Source of the DNA: Beta vulgaris subsp. vulgaris
Taxonomy: Eukaryota > Streptophyta > Magnoliopsida > Caryophyllales > Amaranthaceae
DNA: 64,000 nucleotides
Direction: 5' to 3'
NCBI RefSeq assembly: GCF_026745355.1
Contig: NC_079202.1
Coordinates: 44,226,109-44,290,108 of the forward strand
Under the pieces are notes generated by a model that ran no database searches, was not told the DNA's origin, and saw nothing but the letters and a program-made list of their open reading frames with translations. This document shows positions 23,402-36,332 of this stretch, piece by piece. The first letter of the stretch is position 1. Each line of letters starts with the position of its first letter. Made by a program: the position numbers and the translations under genes.

Positions 23402-23808
23402 ATGTTTTGATACTTTTGGATGTTTTTCTTTGGATATTTCGGCTGATTGTGAATTGGTGTCTAGTTGTAGCACCAGCATCCCTAGCTCGCTTAGTTGAGC
23501 TATTGGGTTATTTTGGATATATTCTGACTATGTGCATGTTTTTTGTCTTTATGCTACTTTTTGAGAATGACAAAAGGGGGAAAAGAAAGCATATAATATT
23601 GACTAGAATCTTGATGATATCCTAGTCAATATACGGGACAAGTAGTGAATAATTGAATGCTATTAATTTGATGTACGGATAGATTCTAAAAAGGATGATA
23701 ATTCAATCCATGCATACTTTGAGGGGGAACAAAAGAATACATGCATACTTTAAGGGGGAACAAAAGAATATTATATTCATAGTTTGTCATCATCAAAAAG
23801 GGGGAATT
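23402..23808 (+). mobile_element. 3' internal end of a second Sirevirus-like copy, in tandem with the main element
   Basis: These 407 bp are nearly the same as 32169-32604, the stretch before the right LTR of the main element, including the three GGGGGA polypurine motifs. They lie directly upstream of the left LTR. One 40-bp piece of the right copy is replaced by about 20 bp here. The left LTR therefore has an element's own 3' interior as its outer neighbour instead of unrelated host DNA. Confidence 0.9.
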
Positions 23809-25039
23809 TGTTGTGCATGTACATGTTATGTTTTATGCACATGTTATGTTTTTGATGATGAAAATTAATATAATATGTTGTAGTATGAAAGTATTTAACA
23901 GTTGCAACAGATGCATGAAGAAAGAAATTGATAAACGAAGACTTTGAAGAAAAGAAGAATCAAGAATGAAGTCCTAGTTTATAATTTCTTAGAATAGTTA
24001 CTTTAGATGAAAATGTAATATGCTCTAACTTGGTGATATGCTATGTGCTAAATATAGAAATATAAAGTTAGTATAATTATTATTTTCTTTGAGTTAAGAA
24101 AGTAAATAATTATATTAAAATTATACGAGTTTCTAAAAGATTTAATAAAAATGAGTTTTTGAAAAAGATTTTAATAAAAATAGTTTTGATAAAAACGAGT
24201 TTTTGAAAAAGATTTTAAAAAAATCAGTTTGATAAAAACGAGTTTTAAAAGATTTTAAAAAAAGATTTTAAAAAACGTGTTTTAGTAAAACGTGTTTTAA
24301 AAATATAAAAAGAGTTTTATTTGGAAAATATCTTTTTGATAAAAGAAAAGATTTGAGTTGAAAAAGAAAATCTATATGGAAAACTTATCTTTTTTTGTTT
24401 AAAAGATAAAGATAGAAAAAGATAAAGTTTTATCCCTTAAATCAAGGATTAAAAGATAAAGATATTTTTAAGTGATTTTCGTCCTAACCAAGCTCTATAA
24501 AAGGGAATCAGAATTCACTTTTAAATCTCACGTTTTCAGAGAGAAAAATCGAGTCTATTAAAAGCTGAAAACTATTTCCTTGGCACTGAGCATAGCACTG
24601 AGCGGTTAGGTTTAAGTTACTATTTCACAATTGTAATTGTCCTCTATTTGCTTGACTAAGAAGCACATCATTAGGATCGTTCTTTTTCTGTAACTTTTAC
24701 TTATAGAGAGTGTCAACACTTAGAGTTAAGTGTTGGGAGTCATTACTAGGGTTAGTAGTGAGGGGAATCGTATTGTATCAAGAGTTTGATATTTTAGGAT
24801 TCAAAGAAATAAAAGAGTTTTTGTTTCTTGTGGACGTAGATCTCAGAGGTGAGATTGAACCACGTTATATCTTGTGTCAAATCTAATATCTTTTAAGTTT
24901 ATTATTCGCAAAAAGCAAATTAGCAATTTTCGAGTGTTCGTCAGAGCCGGCACTGAGCGTAAAAGGATTTTTGCGAAAATCGATTAGATTTCACCACTCA
25001 ATTCAACCCCCCCTTCTTGAGTGTTCCCTTGGTTCAACA
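23809..25039 (+). repeat. Left LTR of the Sirevirus-like element (1231 bp)
   Basis: Starts TGTTGTGCATGTACATG after the GGGGGAATT polypurine motif and ends GGTTCAACA. A stretch at about 24130-24310 is a degenerate run of AGTTTTTGAAAAAGATTTTA-like words. A probable TATA region is CTATAAAAGGG near 24494. It differs from the right LTR by many small indels, so the insertion is not recent. Confidence 0.92.
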
Positions 25040-25041
25040 AG

Positions 25042-25053
25042 TGGTATCAGAGC
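25042..25053 (+). other. Primer-binding site for initiator tRNA-Met
   Basis: TGGTATCAGAGC, complementary to the 3' end of plant initiator tRNA-Met, two bases after the left LTR. This is the site where minus-strand DNA synthesis starts. Confidence 0.93.
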
Positions 25054-25093
25054 AGGCTATTCTCGTAAGACTCACATCTAGAGAATAGAAATC

Positions 25094-26571
25094 ATGAACA
25101 CACAGACGACTTCGGACAAGTATTCCAAGTGTCCATTTTCAACGGGAAAGATTATGGATGGTGGAAGACTGGATGAGGATTACATTCAAGGTTCTGATTT
25201 AATGCTGGAGAATCATAAAGACTGGACCTCTTCCTATTCAAACAAAGATGCTGAAGGAAACCTGATTCGACAAGGAGGAAGATAGTACAATTCTGTTGAC
25301 TACGGAAAGCAGAAAAGAATTTACAAAGCTATGAGTATTCTCCAATCTGGAATTGGACCTGATGAATATTCAAGAATCTTCGCATGACTACAACTAAGGA
25401 AATCTGGGACACACTGGAATTGGCACATGAAGGTACAAACGAGGTAAAACAGTCTAGGATAGATTTACTAGTCCAACAATATGAACTGTTCACAATGAAT
25501 AAGGACGAATCTATTAAAGATATGTTTACCAGATTTACACTAATAACTAATGAACTAAGATCTTTAGGAAAAATCTATTCTTCTGAAGATTTAGTTAGAA
25601 AAGTGTTAAGAAGTTTGACTAATAAATGGCTTCCAAAATAACTGCTATTCAAGAGGCTAAGGATTTATCAAAACTCTCACTAGAACAACTCATTGGTTCC
25701 TTAATGACTCACGAACTTGTTTTAGACTCTAAATCAAGTGAACCAAAGAATAAGGGTTGGCCTTAAAAACTGAAGTAGAAACGGATGATAGTGATAGTGA
25801 TGAAGAACTAGCTTTCTAACTAGAAATTTCAAAACTTTTGAAAAAGAATAGGAATAACAACTTCAGGAGAGGTGGAAACTCCAAAGGTAAAGGCACTACT
25901 TTTAACCCTAAGAAAAGTGCTACTAACTCTGGTTGTTTCAAGTGTGGTGAGTATGATCACAGGATTAAAGAATGCCCTCTGTGGGATGAAGAAAAGCCTA
26001 GAGAAAAACGAGAGCAGTCTAAGAAGGAGTACAAGAAAGCCATGATCGCAGCAGTCTGGGGAGACTCGGATTCTGACGAAGATCAGTGCCAGCTCAGAGC
26101 CACGAAGCAAAATTATGTCTGAATGCTGTACAGACCACTCTGAAGACGGCACTGAGCCCTGACGACTCACATCTATGCTTGATGGCTAAAAGTTCGAACC
26201 CTCTTGAAGAGGAAGAAGACAGTGAGGTAAGTCTAACTTCTTTAAAACCTTCAATTCATCTTCTTTCCAAAAATAAGCTTGTCATATTGCTTGAAAACGT
26301 AATTGATGATTGTCAAAACATGAATGATAATTTTGATAACATGAAAAAGGAAATAAAAAATTTGACCAGGCTAAAAATTGGATTAGAAACAGAATATAAG
26401 GAATTGCTGAAAGAAAACAAAACTCTAATAAAAAGGATTGACGAGAAAGACTTAGAGATAAACACACTAAAACAAGAAAAGACTCTAGTTGATAATCTCG
26501 TAAAAACTCAGTGCCAGTCACTGAGTTCCAAGCTGAAAAGTCTAGTCTTGAGGAACAAATTGAAAATTTAA
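25094..26571 (+). pseudogene. Sirevirus-like gag, broken
   Basis: Gag forms the cytoplasmic particle that packages element RNA. Separate pieces are readable: an N-terminal part (25094-25285); a UBN2/gag-polypeptide part (25384-25641, with IWDTLELAHEGT and LLVQQYELF); and a nucleocapsid piece with a CCHC zinc knuckle near 25935 (CFKCGEYDHRIKEC). A Lys/Glu-rich coiled-coil-like tail follows (26086-26571). At least three stops or shifts separate them. The long coiled-coil tail is typical of Sirevirus gag. Confidence 0.85.
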
Positions 26572-27000
26572 ATCACGAGTTGAATGAACTTAAAAATCAA
26601 GACAACAATCTGAAATTGTCCCACTACGCTACCTAGTGATGAAAAAAAAGAAGAACTGGATAAGGTTAAAAAGGACTTAGAGATTTCCCGAAAAAGAAGT
26701 AGTGATTTGAAACCTCAGTTGAATATTTGGAATCACAACTTTCTATTGCTCGAAAGATGCACGAAAAATGGACCAATGGGAAGAATGCTCTAAATTACCT
26801 AACTTGCACCACAAACAACAGAACAAAACGGATTAGGATATTCTGAGCCCAGCAACTCAGTGCCAGACCCTTCGAAAGAGACTTTCGAAAAAGAAAATAG
26901 TTGGCCTTCCTGAATATCTTATTTGCAATTTTGTGGAAATAATGGACACCTAATTGAGGACTGTAACAAAAAGAAAAATCGAATTGCAAAGAATGTCAAA

Positions 27001-30000
27001 CATGTTACTCAAATCTGGGTTAGAAAAGACATTCTAGATGCTCAACGTAAGAAAAAGGGACCCAAACAAATGGGTTCCTAAAACTAACAAGTGATTCTTG
27101 TGCAGGTAAACGTGAGAGGAAGCAACCTATGGTATCTCGACAGTGGTTGCTCAAGACATATGACTGGTGACAAACACAATTCCTCTCACTAGTAGCCCAC
27201 AATGGAGGGTGTGTTACATTTGGCGACAACAAAAAGGGAGAGATCATTGGAATAGGAAGTCGGCAATCTCAACACACTCCATCGAGAATGTTATGTTGGT
27301 AAATGGACTGAAACACAACTTGTTAAGTATATCACAACTGTGTGATAAAGGTAATGTTGTTGAATTTCAGGCAAATTTGTGCCAAATCTTGAATATGAAA
27401 ACTAGGGAAGTAATTTGGAAGGTAAAAGATTAAAAATGTCTATATAATCTTCTAGATACCTTACCTAATGAGAAAATTTCATGCATGAGTGCCTACAAGA
27501 TAATCCACTACTTTGGCATAAAAGACTTGGACATGTTAGTCTAGACTGCTTAACAAATTGAGAAAAATGGATTTAGTAGATGGTTTACCATCCATAAACT
27601 TTGATTGGGAAACAATTTGTAATGCATGTGCTAGATGCAAACATGTTCGATCATCTTTTAAGTCAAAGACATTTGTTAGCACCTCTAAACCCTTGGAACT
27701 AATTCACATGGATCTTTGTGGCCCAATGCGTGTAAGGAGTAGAGGTGGTAGCAAATATGTGTTGGTACTTGTTGATGATTTCTCTAGATTTGTTTGGACA
27801 TTATTCATTGGTGGGAAAGATGAAACATTTGATGTTTTTCTTGTTCATATTCGAAAAGTTCAAAATCAAACAAATTGTAAATTGTGTCTGTTCGTACTGA
27901 TCATGGCACTGAGTTTGAAAATACAGATTTCGAAAATTTTGCAATGACTATGGAATTGATCATAACTTTTCTGCACCAAGAACACCTCAACATAATGGAG
28001 TTGTAGAAAGGATGAATCGTACCTTAGAAGACATGTCTCGAACCATGCTACTATATAGTGGCTTACCTAGAAACTTCTGGGCCGAGGCAGTAAGTACTGC
28101 ATGCTATATATATAACAGAACTAAAGTACGATCCATCTTGAATAAAACTCCATATGAACTATCAAAGGTAGGAAACCAAATATTCTCACTTAAGATGTTT
28201 TGGATGTACTTGTTATGTTCACAACAATGGCAAGGATAATTTGGGTAAGTTTGATCCAAGAAGTGATGAAGCAGTGTTCATTGGTTACTCTCCTCATAGC
28301 AAAGCATATAAAGTATACAAAAAAGAACAATGCGTATGGAGGAGAGTGTCCATGTCATATTTGATGAATCTGATAAAAGCTTACAAGATGTGCAGGTAGA
28401 TGATGACGAAGACTTCTCTATTGGACTGATTAGAGAGTCACGAGACAACCAGCAATGAGAATCAACCTGAAACAGTTCTGAGGCTCAGAGCATGGCACAG
28501 TCTGAAGAACAAACAACAATGCGACGAGATGAAAAAGATGCAGAAGAGTAACTGAAACTGTCGAAGAAGAAGTGTCGGCAGAACCAACAGAAGCTGAAGA
28601 AAGCGAAAACAACATATGAACGCTCAGAGCATGGCACTGAGCCACAGAACGAAATTTTCACTCCGAAGAAGTGGAAACACCAAGGATCACATCCTATGAC
28701 CTAATACTCACAGACATATCAAAGGGAGTCCAAACTCGTTCATCTCTTCATAATTTTGTGCTTTCAATGCTTTTATTTGAAATTGAACCATCTAATTATA
28801 AAATTGCATTGACTGACCCTGATTGGATTTTGGCTATGCAGGATGAGTTAAATCAATTCAAAAGAAATGAAGTTTGGCATCTAGAACCTCGTCCCACTCA
28901 TCAATCAGTAATTGGAACAAAATGGGTTTTTAGAAACAAACTGGATGATAGTGGGATGATTGTTCGAAATAAAGCCAGACTAGTGTGCCAAGGTTTAACC
29001 AACAAGAGGGAATTGATTATGATGAGACTTTGCCCCGTAGCCCGTTTAGAAGCTATTCGAATTTTGATATCCTTTGCAGCTTTTAAAAATATTAAACTTT
29101 TTCAAATGGATGTCAAAACTGCATTCTTAAACGGGTACTTAAAAGAAACAGTGTATGTTGAACAACCTCCTGGCTTTATTGATCAAAATTTTCCTAAACA
29201 TGTTTATAAACTAGATAAGGCACTTTATGGTTTAAAGCAAGCTCCTAGAGCTTGGTATGAACGCCTATCTATCTTTTTAATGGAAAATGGTTTAAACGAG
29301 GTTCAGTAGATAGGACATTGTTTCTGAAAAGTAAGGGGGAAGAATTGCTAGTTGTTCAAATTTATGTTGATGATATTATTTTTGGAGCAACTACAGAATT
29401 ATTATGTCATTATTTTGCTGAACTAATGAAAAGTGAATTTGAAATGTCTATGATGGGAGAATTAAGTTTCTTCCTAGGTTTACAAATCAAGCAACTGGAT
29501 AATGGCATCATGATACATCAACAGAAATATGTGAAGGAACTATTGAAGAAGTATGGTATGGAAGACTTAAAGACTTATCCTACACCTGTACCTACTGCAC
29601 TTAAGTTAGATCTGGACGAAAATGGTAAGAAAGTAGATGAAACAATCTACCGAGGTATGATAGGTTCTCTTCTTTATTTAACTTCCAGTCGACCAGATAT
29701 TCTTCACAGTGTATGTCTCTGCGCCAGATTTCAATCATGTCCAAAGGATCTCACTTCAAAGCTGTCAAACGAATCCTTAGATACTTAAGAGGCACTAACA
29801 ACTTATATCTATGGTATCCTAAAGGAGGCAACTTTGACTTGATTGGTTTTTCTGACGCAGATTATGCAGGATTTTTAGTAGATAGAAAAAGTACCTCTGG
29901 AACAGCCACCTTCTTAGGTCCTTGCTTAATCTCATGGGCTTCCAAAAAGCAAAATTCCGTGGCTCTTTCCACTGCAGAAGCTGAATATGTTGCAGCCGCA

Positions 30001-30302
30001 TCTTGTTGTGCACAGGTATTATGGGTAAGACAACAACTTAGAGATTTTGGTGTTTTGATTGATAATGTGCCCATTATGTGTGATAATACAAGTGCCATAA
30101 ACATCTCAAAAATCTTGTTCAACATTCACGTACAAAGCATATAGAAATAGATATCATTTTTACGTGATCATGTAGAAAAAGGTAATATAGCCCTTGAATT
30201 TATTTGTACTGAAGACCAAATAGCTGATATTTTTACTAAACCCCTTGCTCGTGAAAGATTTGAAAAACTTAGATTAGCCTTGGGGTTGATTTCTAGTGCC
30301 TA
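27001..30302 (+). pseudogene. Sirevirus-like pol: protease, integrase, reverse transcriptase, RNase H, broken
   Basis: Motifs in order: the aspartic protease site LDSGCSRHMTG (about 27130); a GAG-pre-integrase part (HNLLSISQLCDKG); the integrase core (ELIHMDLCGPM, LVDDFSRFVW, VVERMNRTLEDMSR, AEAVSTACYIYNR); reverse transcriptase ([18 protein letters not shown], catalytic YVDDIIFG near 29365); RNase H (DADYAG, RKSTSG, LSTAEAEY); and the closing TKPLARERFEKLR ahead of a stop at 30301-30303. At least eight stops or frameshifts interrupt the frame. Strand, order and motifs are unambiguous. Confidence 0.92.
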
Positions 30303-30756
30303 GTTGATTTAATTTATGTGCTCCTTGATCCCTTTGCAAACTTAAGAGTTCGAAAGATTATACCTACACTAAGTCAGATGTTTGATTTAATTCAAGACTC
30401 CTAAAAAGGCTATTGATGTTGTCCTGATAACTGACACCTAAGTTGCTTCCGAAATCATTCTATGAGAAACTCCAACAAAAGTATCACATTTTCGAAAATT
30501 TCAATTAATGTTGCTTTGATAAAACTAAAATGATTTTAAAAAATTGTTTTACAAAATTTTTTCGAAAAAATAATGCAAGGCATTTGAAGTAAAAGAGCTT
30601 AGTGGACTCCAACCTAAACACACCTAACCTTAAACACCTTCCCCACCATTTCAAAATACCCAAACCACCAACACCTCCTCATAACCGGTTCCCTAAAATA
30701 CTCATAAACCCTAAAAATTTCCACCTTCTCTCTCCTTTAACCTTCAAGCTCTGAAC

Positions 30757-32085
30757 ATGGGAAGAAAGATGGTGGCTAGGCGGCGGTTTCTCAAGAAAAA
30801 CGCCCCTCCCCTTACTCCCTCACCGACCCCAACACCCCCGACTTCTCCTATGAAAATTCCGACCCCTTCACCACAACCTTCACCCCCGCCGTCTCCACCG
30901 CCCTCACCTTCCAAGAATCCTACCCCTTCTCCTCCACCACAACATGACCCTCCACCACCTACTTACACCAAACACCGGTTCAAAACATTCGCCTCAAAAA
31001 GACCACCCACGAAACCGCCACAAAACAACCCTCCGGTCTCGGAAAATTCTGTACCACAACCCACCACTCGCAGATCCACTCGCAAAACTCCGACCCATTC
31101 CGCTGCCACTACCTCAGACACACCGCCGTCTCGAAAACGGCGCGTTTCCCCTGCTGCGACGACCTCCCTCCTCCTCTAAAAGACCACGGGTTTTGGCGTT
31201 TGACAAATCTCCTGAGTATTATCTGGTCGGATCTTTCCTACAAAGTGGTTAGCTAATTCTGCTTTTAAGTTTCTCTTGGAATCTCTTCAATCTCAGGGGT
31301 GGGTTTCTTTAGTTTCTTTCAATGATGTTGTGTATGAGGCTGAAGTTGTTCAATTTTATAAAAATCTTTCCATCTCCGATGATATGATTTTATCCACCAC
31401 AGTCAATGAAATTTCTATTACTTTATCTGTGGACAATCTAGCCGAAATTCTTGGCATTCCTACTGCTGGTTTTTCAGATTTACCTCACCAAAATTGGCCT
31501 TTTATCTCTGGGATAGATAACGCGACTATCAGTCGCACATTATCTGATCAGCCTTTGCCCCATGCCCAGATCTTTCCCACCACGATGCTTTCTGCCAAAA
31601 ATAAATTGCTTCGAAATTTCATCACAAAAAATGTTCTTCCCAGGGTCGAAAACAGGGAAGAATGCCTAATTATGGATCAGGTGTTGATGTGGTTGTTAAC
31701 ACAAGGCACCCCAATTAGCCTCCCTCATCTTATGTTTCACCATATGAAAAACCTGTCCATCACTCCTCTTTATTATCCGTATGGACTATGGCTCACCAAG
31801 ATCTTTCATGCTTTTGATGTGTTGCTACCTACTTCTAAGGGGATAACGTGTCGTGATGTAATGAGTGGTGGTATCCTGAGTCGTATGGATTTGTGTGTGC
31901 TAAAGGGTGAGTTGTTCAAGAAAGATTTTTTGGGGTTTCAACCTAGGGAGGCATGTGAAGGATGTTTGAAGATGATGGAGTATATGCGCGACATGCAAAA
32001 ACAGATGCAGCAGCTAATGGCCAGACAACGGGCTAGTGACACTCTTGCTGCTCAACGTCACCGCCAGCTTATGTCTAAACCCTAA
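30757..32085 (+). pseudogene. Additional 3' ORF of the Sirevirus-like element: Pro-rich region plus plant-transposon-protein-like domain (PF20167-like)
   Basis: The position after pol is where Sireviruses carry their so-called env-like ORF. The first part (30757-31179) is Arg/Lys then strongly Pro/Ser-rich. The second (31276-32085, 269 codons) has WVSLVSFNDVVYEAEVVQFY, then VDNLAEILGIPTAG, and a Met/Gln-rich coiled-coil tail (about residues 225-265). The pattern of a VxxFYxNL block followed by LxxILGIP resembles the 'putative plant transposon protein' domain (PF20167) found in several plant retroelements. No hydrophobic transmembrane helix or signal peptide is evident, so a real envelope function is not supported. 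Between about 31170 and 31250 the frame shifts once and shifts back, so the ORF was once continuous. Function unknown. Confidence 0.7.
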
Positions 32086-32509
32086 CCACCTTCTTTTTAT
32101 CCTAGTCCACTATGTACTTTTGACGATGACTTGTAGTTTTTTGGATAAACTTGTAGTTTCTGGTTAAAATGTTTTGATACTTTTGGATGTTTTCTTTGGA
32201 TATTTCGGCTGATTGTGAATTGGTGTCTAGTTGTAGCACCAGCATCCCTAGCTCGCTTAGTTGAGCTATTGGGTTATTTTGGATATATTCTGACTATGTG
32301 CATGTTTTTTGTCTTTATGCTACTTTTTGAGAATGACAAAAGGGGGAAAAGAAAGCATATAATATTGACTAGAATCTTGATGATATCCTAGGTTGAGATA
32401 ATGTGAATAAAATAATTAAATGAGCATATGGGGACAAGTAGTGAATAATTGAATGCTATTAATTTGATGTACGGATAGATTCTAAAAAGGGTGATAATTC
32501 AATCCATGC

Positions 32510-32604
32510 ATACTTTGAGGGGGAACAAAAGAATACATGCATACTTTAAGGGGGAACAAAAGAATATTATATTCATGGTTTGTCATCATCAAAAAGGGGG
32601 AATT
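32510..32604 (+). promoter_or_regulatory. Multiple polypurine tracts before the right LTR
   Basis: Three purine motifs (TTTGAGGGGGAAC, TTTAAGGGGGAAC, AAAAAGGGGGAATT) precede the right LTR, the last directly at its edge. They prime plus-strand synthesis; the repeated form is a mark of Sireviruses. The same set occurs before the left LTR. Confidence 0.85.
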
Positions 32605-33871
32605 TGTTGTGCATGCATGTACATGTTATGTTTTATGCACATGTTATGTTTTGATGATGAAAATTAATATAATATGTTGTAGTATGAAAGTATGTAACAG
32701 CTGCAACAGATGCATGAAGAAAGAAATTGATAAACGAAGACTTTGAAGAAAAGAAGAATCAAGAATGAAGTCCTAGTTTATAATTTCTTAGAATAGTTAC
32801 TTTAGATGAAAATGTAATATGCTCTAACTTGGTGATATGCTATGTGCTAAATATAGAAATATAAAGTTAGTATAATTATTATTTTCTTTGAGTTAAGAAA
32901 GTAAATAATTATATTAAAATTATACCGAGTTTCTAAAAGATTTTAATAAAAATGAGTTTTTGAAAAGATTTTAATAAAAATAAGATTTTGATAAAAACGA
33001 GTTTTTGAAAAGATTTTAACAAAAATCAGATTTTGATAAAAACGAGTTTTAAAGAATTTTAGAAAAAGAAATTTTCGAAAAAACGTGTTTTAGTAAAACG
33101 TGTTTTGAGAAAATATAAAATCAGATTTTATTTTGGAAAATATCTTTTTGATAAAAGAAAATAGAATTTGAGTTGAAAAAGAAAATCTAATATGAAAAAC
33201 TTATCTTTTTTTAGTTTAAAAGATAAAGATAGAAAAAGATAAAGTTTTATCCCTTAAATCAAGGATTAAAAGATAAAGATATTTTTAAGTAATTTTCGTC
33301 CTAACCAAGTCTATAAAAGGGAATCAGAATTCACTTTTAAATCTCACGTTTTCAGAGAGAAAAATCGAGTTTATCAAAAGCTGAAAACTATTTCCTCCGG
33401 CAATGAGCATAGCACTGAGCGAGTCAGATTTAAGTTACTATTTCACAATTGTAATTGTCCTCTATTTGCTTGACTACGAAGCACATCATTAAGGATCGTT
33501 CTTTTCTTGTAACTTTCATATTATAGAGAGTGTCAACACTTAGAGTTAAGTGTTGGGAGTCATTACTAGGGTTAGTAGTGAGGGGAATCTTATTGTATCA
33601 AGAGTTTGATATTTTAGGATTCAAAGAAATAAAAGAGTTTTTGTTTCTTGTGGACGTAGATCTCAGAGGTGAGATTGAACCACGTTATATCTTGTGTCAA
33701 ATCTAATATCTCTTAAGTTCATTATTCGCAAAAAGTCAAATCAGCGATTTACGAGTGTTCGGATCAGTGCCAGGCACTGAGCCACAAAAGGATTTTTGTG
33801 AAAATCAATTAGATTTCACCACTCAATTCAACCCCCCTCCCCCTTCTTGAGTGTTCCCTTGGATTCCAACA
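32605..33871 (+). repeat. Right LTR of the Sirevirus-like element (1267 bp)
   Basis: Starts TGTTGTGCATGCATG and ends GATTCCAACA. It matches the left LTR along its whole length, with small indels such as an extra GCAT near the start and a CCTCCC insertion near the end. Confidence 0.92.
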
Positions 33872-34322
33872 CAAACTCCAATCAGCCAACACCAAATTTA
33901 CCCAAATTCTCATCTAACCTAATGATAAAGCAAAATTAAGAAAATGACATAAACATTTCAAATAACTTAGTAATAGTCCAAATAACATAGTATGAAATAT
34001 AACATTGTGTTACTAACTAACTATACAAATAGAAAGTACAAAATGCTAAACCCCCTTTTCTTGTTCAGTATAGATCTAGAGGAACTAGGCATTGACTCAT
34101 CAAACTTCGCAATGACGTTAAAATAAGCAAGATGGGAGCTGTGTCCGAACGTCGTCGATAAGTTCTCTCACATACTAGAGGCGAAAGCAAATGAGTCGTG
34201 GTAGATGTATGGTCAGCGGGCGTAGAAGATATAAAAGTCGATGTATGAGCTGCACAATTTGGCACGAGTTGTAAGATGTGGTTATGTCTAACTCGGCTAA
34301 CAACGTTAACACAGAGCCCCCT
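33872..34322. other. Sequence between the Sirevirus-like element and the outer solo LTR
   Basis: This is the left flank of the solo LTR insertion, whose CCCCT target copy is 34318-34322. It should therefore have been continuous with 40485 onward before the insertion. About 80 codons read open on the minus strand without a recognised domain. It is probably the continuation of the DNA-transposon remnant at 40485-42300. Confidence 0.45.
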
Positions 34323-36332
34323 TGTAACACCCCGACAATTATCTATTTTCCAAAACACCTTTTAATATTAAACTTAGAGAATTATAAAGTATTATCGCCC
34401 GTGTGATAACGTATCGACTTATTCAGAATTTTGCAACGGAAAGCATATAAAATAAACTTAGTCAATCAGAAAGTCAACTCTAAAAGTCAAACAAACAAAA
34501 GTCAAAATCAAACTTAAAAGTCAAAGTCAACTATGAAAAGTATAAAATCAAATATAATAAATAGTCAACACAAGCTCTCCAATATCGAACACATGATGCA
34601 TCATCTTCAAACCTGTAAATGACAATGCACTATTGATCCCTAAAGACTGCTCACCAAAAGGGTCATCACAGGATCAATAAGGCATAGCCATGATCAACAC
34701 ATACACACAGACACAAAGCACGTAACCAGCAAAACTAAGTACTACATAGCCATAAACAATCCTAACATGATACTAATAAATAATAACACAATAACCTTGC
34801 AGACTACTTTTACTGAACTAAACTTTACAACCAATAATTTAATTACTTTAGATGGAATAGTCAACGGAACTAGTTGTCCAAACCAAAACCATTCTTCAAT
34901 TTAATAGACAAAATACGAGCGAGAGTCCGTATTCCCTTGACCTACGATATCGACGAACCTTTAAAATAAAGAATAGGACAAGGTGATCAATCCGGTCCCA
35001 AGAAAAGCCATGGGCTATATACCATCATGTACTCCACCTCATACTTGTCCAACACTTCAGACGTGCACAAGTCTAAAGCTATTGCTATTCACGTTTCACT
35101 TTACATGATTAATAATTTATTCACTTGTTATGAGTCACAAGTAGTACAAATAATATAATCATCAAACAATCATAAACTTTCATTTTTATCTTAGGATTAG
35201 ATAAGGTGGTCAATAACAACTTAACAACCTAAGATTAATTCCATCTTTAGTCCATAACCTTCCTTAATTTGTTGAACCAAGTCAACAACCAACCAACCTT
35301 TCATAGGTATAATAATCCACTTACCAAATGAGACTCTCGGTCCTCATAAAGTAATTAAATATCAAAAGGAAATAACATGATTCAATCATGATCCAAATCA
35401 ATATATATATTAAATGTCTCATATTAATTAATAAAATAAAGTTCCAAATCCCATATGCTTGCATCAATCTTCCATACAAATTAAACATAATATAAAATCA
35501 TAACCAACATGTTTTACACAACGGCATAAACACGCAAATCCAACTTGATAGAAATCACATATAAACTAAAAATAGCTCCCTATACATGTACTACATGAAT
35601 CTCATCCTTAGGACATGATACTAATCCATTCAACACACAGGTATGTACGTACCTTGTGTAGATAAATCGAGATGCCACTTTCACAACCTTAAAAGTCGCG
35701 TAAAGAGAATTCTCCGCCTAAAATAACCAATATAAATCCATAATGATTACCTCATAAACTTACAACAATAATGAAATACTTTAAACCCTTCTGAAAAGTG
35801 TTTAAAAATCTTTCCCATCATTAAAACTTAATTAGTAAAACCTTCTAGTATAGTACTACTACACTAGTTGTTAAAAACTCTCAAAACCCATGTTTAAATC
35901 ATAACTAATTCATCACCAATACTCTTTTTAAATTTCCAGCAACATATTATATAATAAAACTTCTTTTAAACATACTTAAACATGCTTAAAATTATAAGAA
36001 TACTCAATTTCATAAACTATAATATACTACTATGGTTTTCCAACTTATAAAACCCTAAAAATCCATGCTTTGATAATTAAAAATCCAATTCAAACATAAT
36101 AAGTAAATCTGAATTTTGATTTCTTCAATACACAAAGTATATAATCTTAGATTTATAATTAAATCATCAAACTATAACTATTAAACATAAACATATTAAT
36201 ACAAATCTTAAAAATATAAACTTTGTATGAAAATAACTTGAGGAGGAAGAAATAACCAACAAGAGAAGGGGAGCGAGAATCGGCGGCAACAAGGGAGGAG
36301 GGAGGCGGCGCGCCAGCTATTGCTGCCGGTGG

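Larger units (their letters stand above)
23809..33871 (+). mobile_element. Sirevirus-like Ty1/copia LTR retrotransposon, full structure but degenerate
   Basis: In order: left LTR 23809-25039, tRNA-Met primer site 25042-25053, gag 25094-26571, pol about 27001-30302, an additional 3' ORF region 30757-32085, polypurine tracts, right LTR 32605-33871. The copia order (protease, integrase, reverse transcriptase, RNase H), long LTRs, repeated polypurine motifs and the large 3' ORF fit the Sirevirus group. Every coding part carries stops or frameshifts, so it cannot move by itself. There is no target duplication because the left side is the 3' interior of another copy. Confidence 0.9.

Noticed and set aside
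22946..23479. One continuous 177-codon copia protein
   Set aside because: The first 26 codons are antisense of the Sirevirus-like 3' interior; only the part from 23401 downward is copia pol.
30757..32085. True retroviral envelope gene
   Set aside because: No signal peptide, transmembrane helix or glycosylated ectodomain pattern is seen; a plant-retroelement accessory domain fits better.
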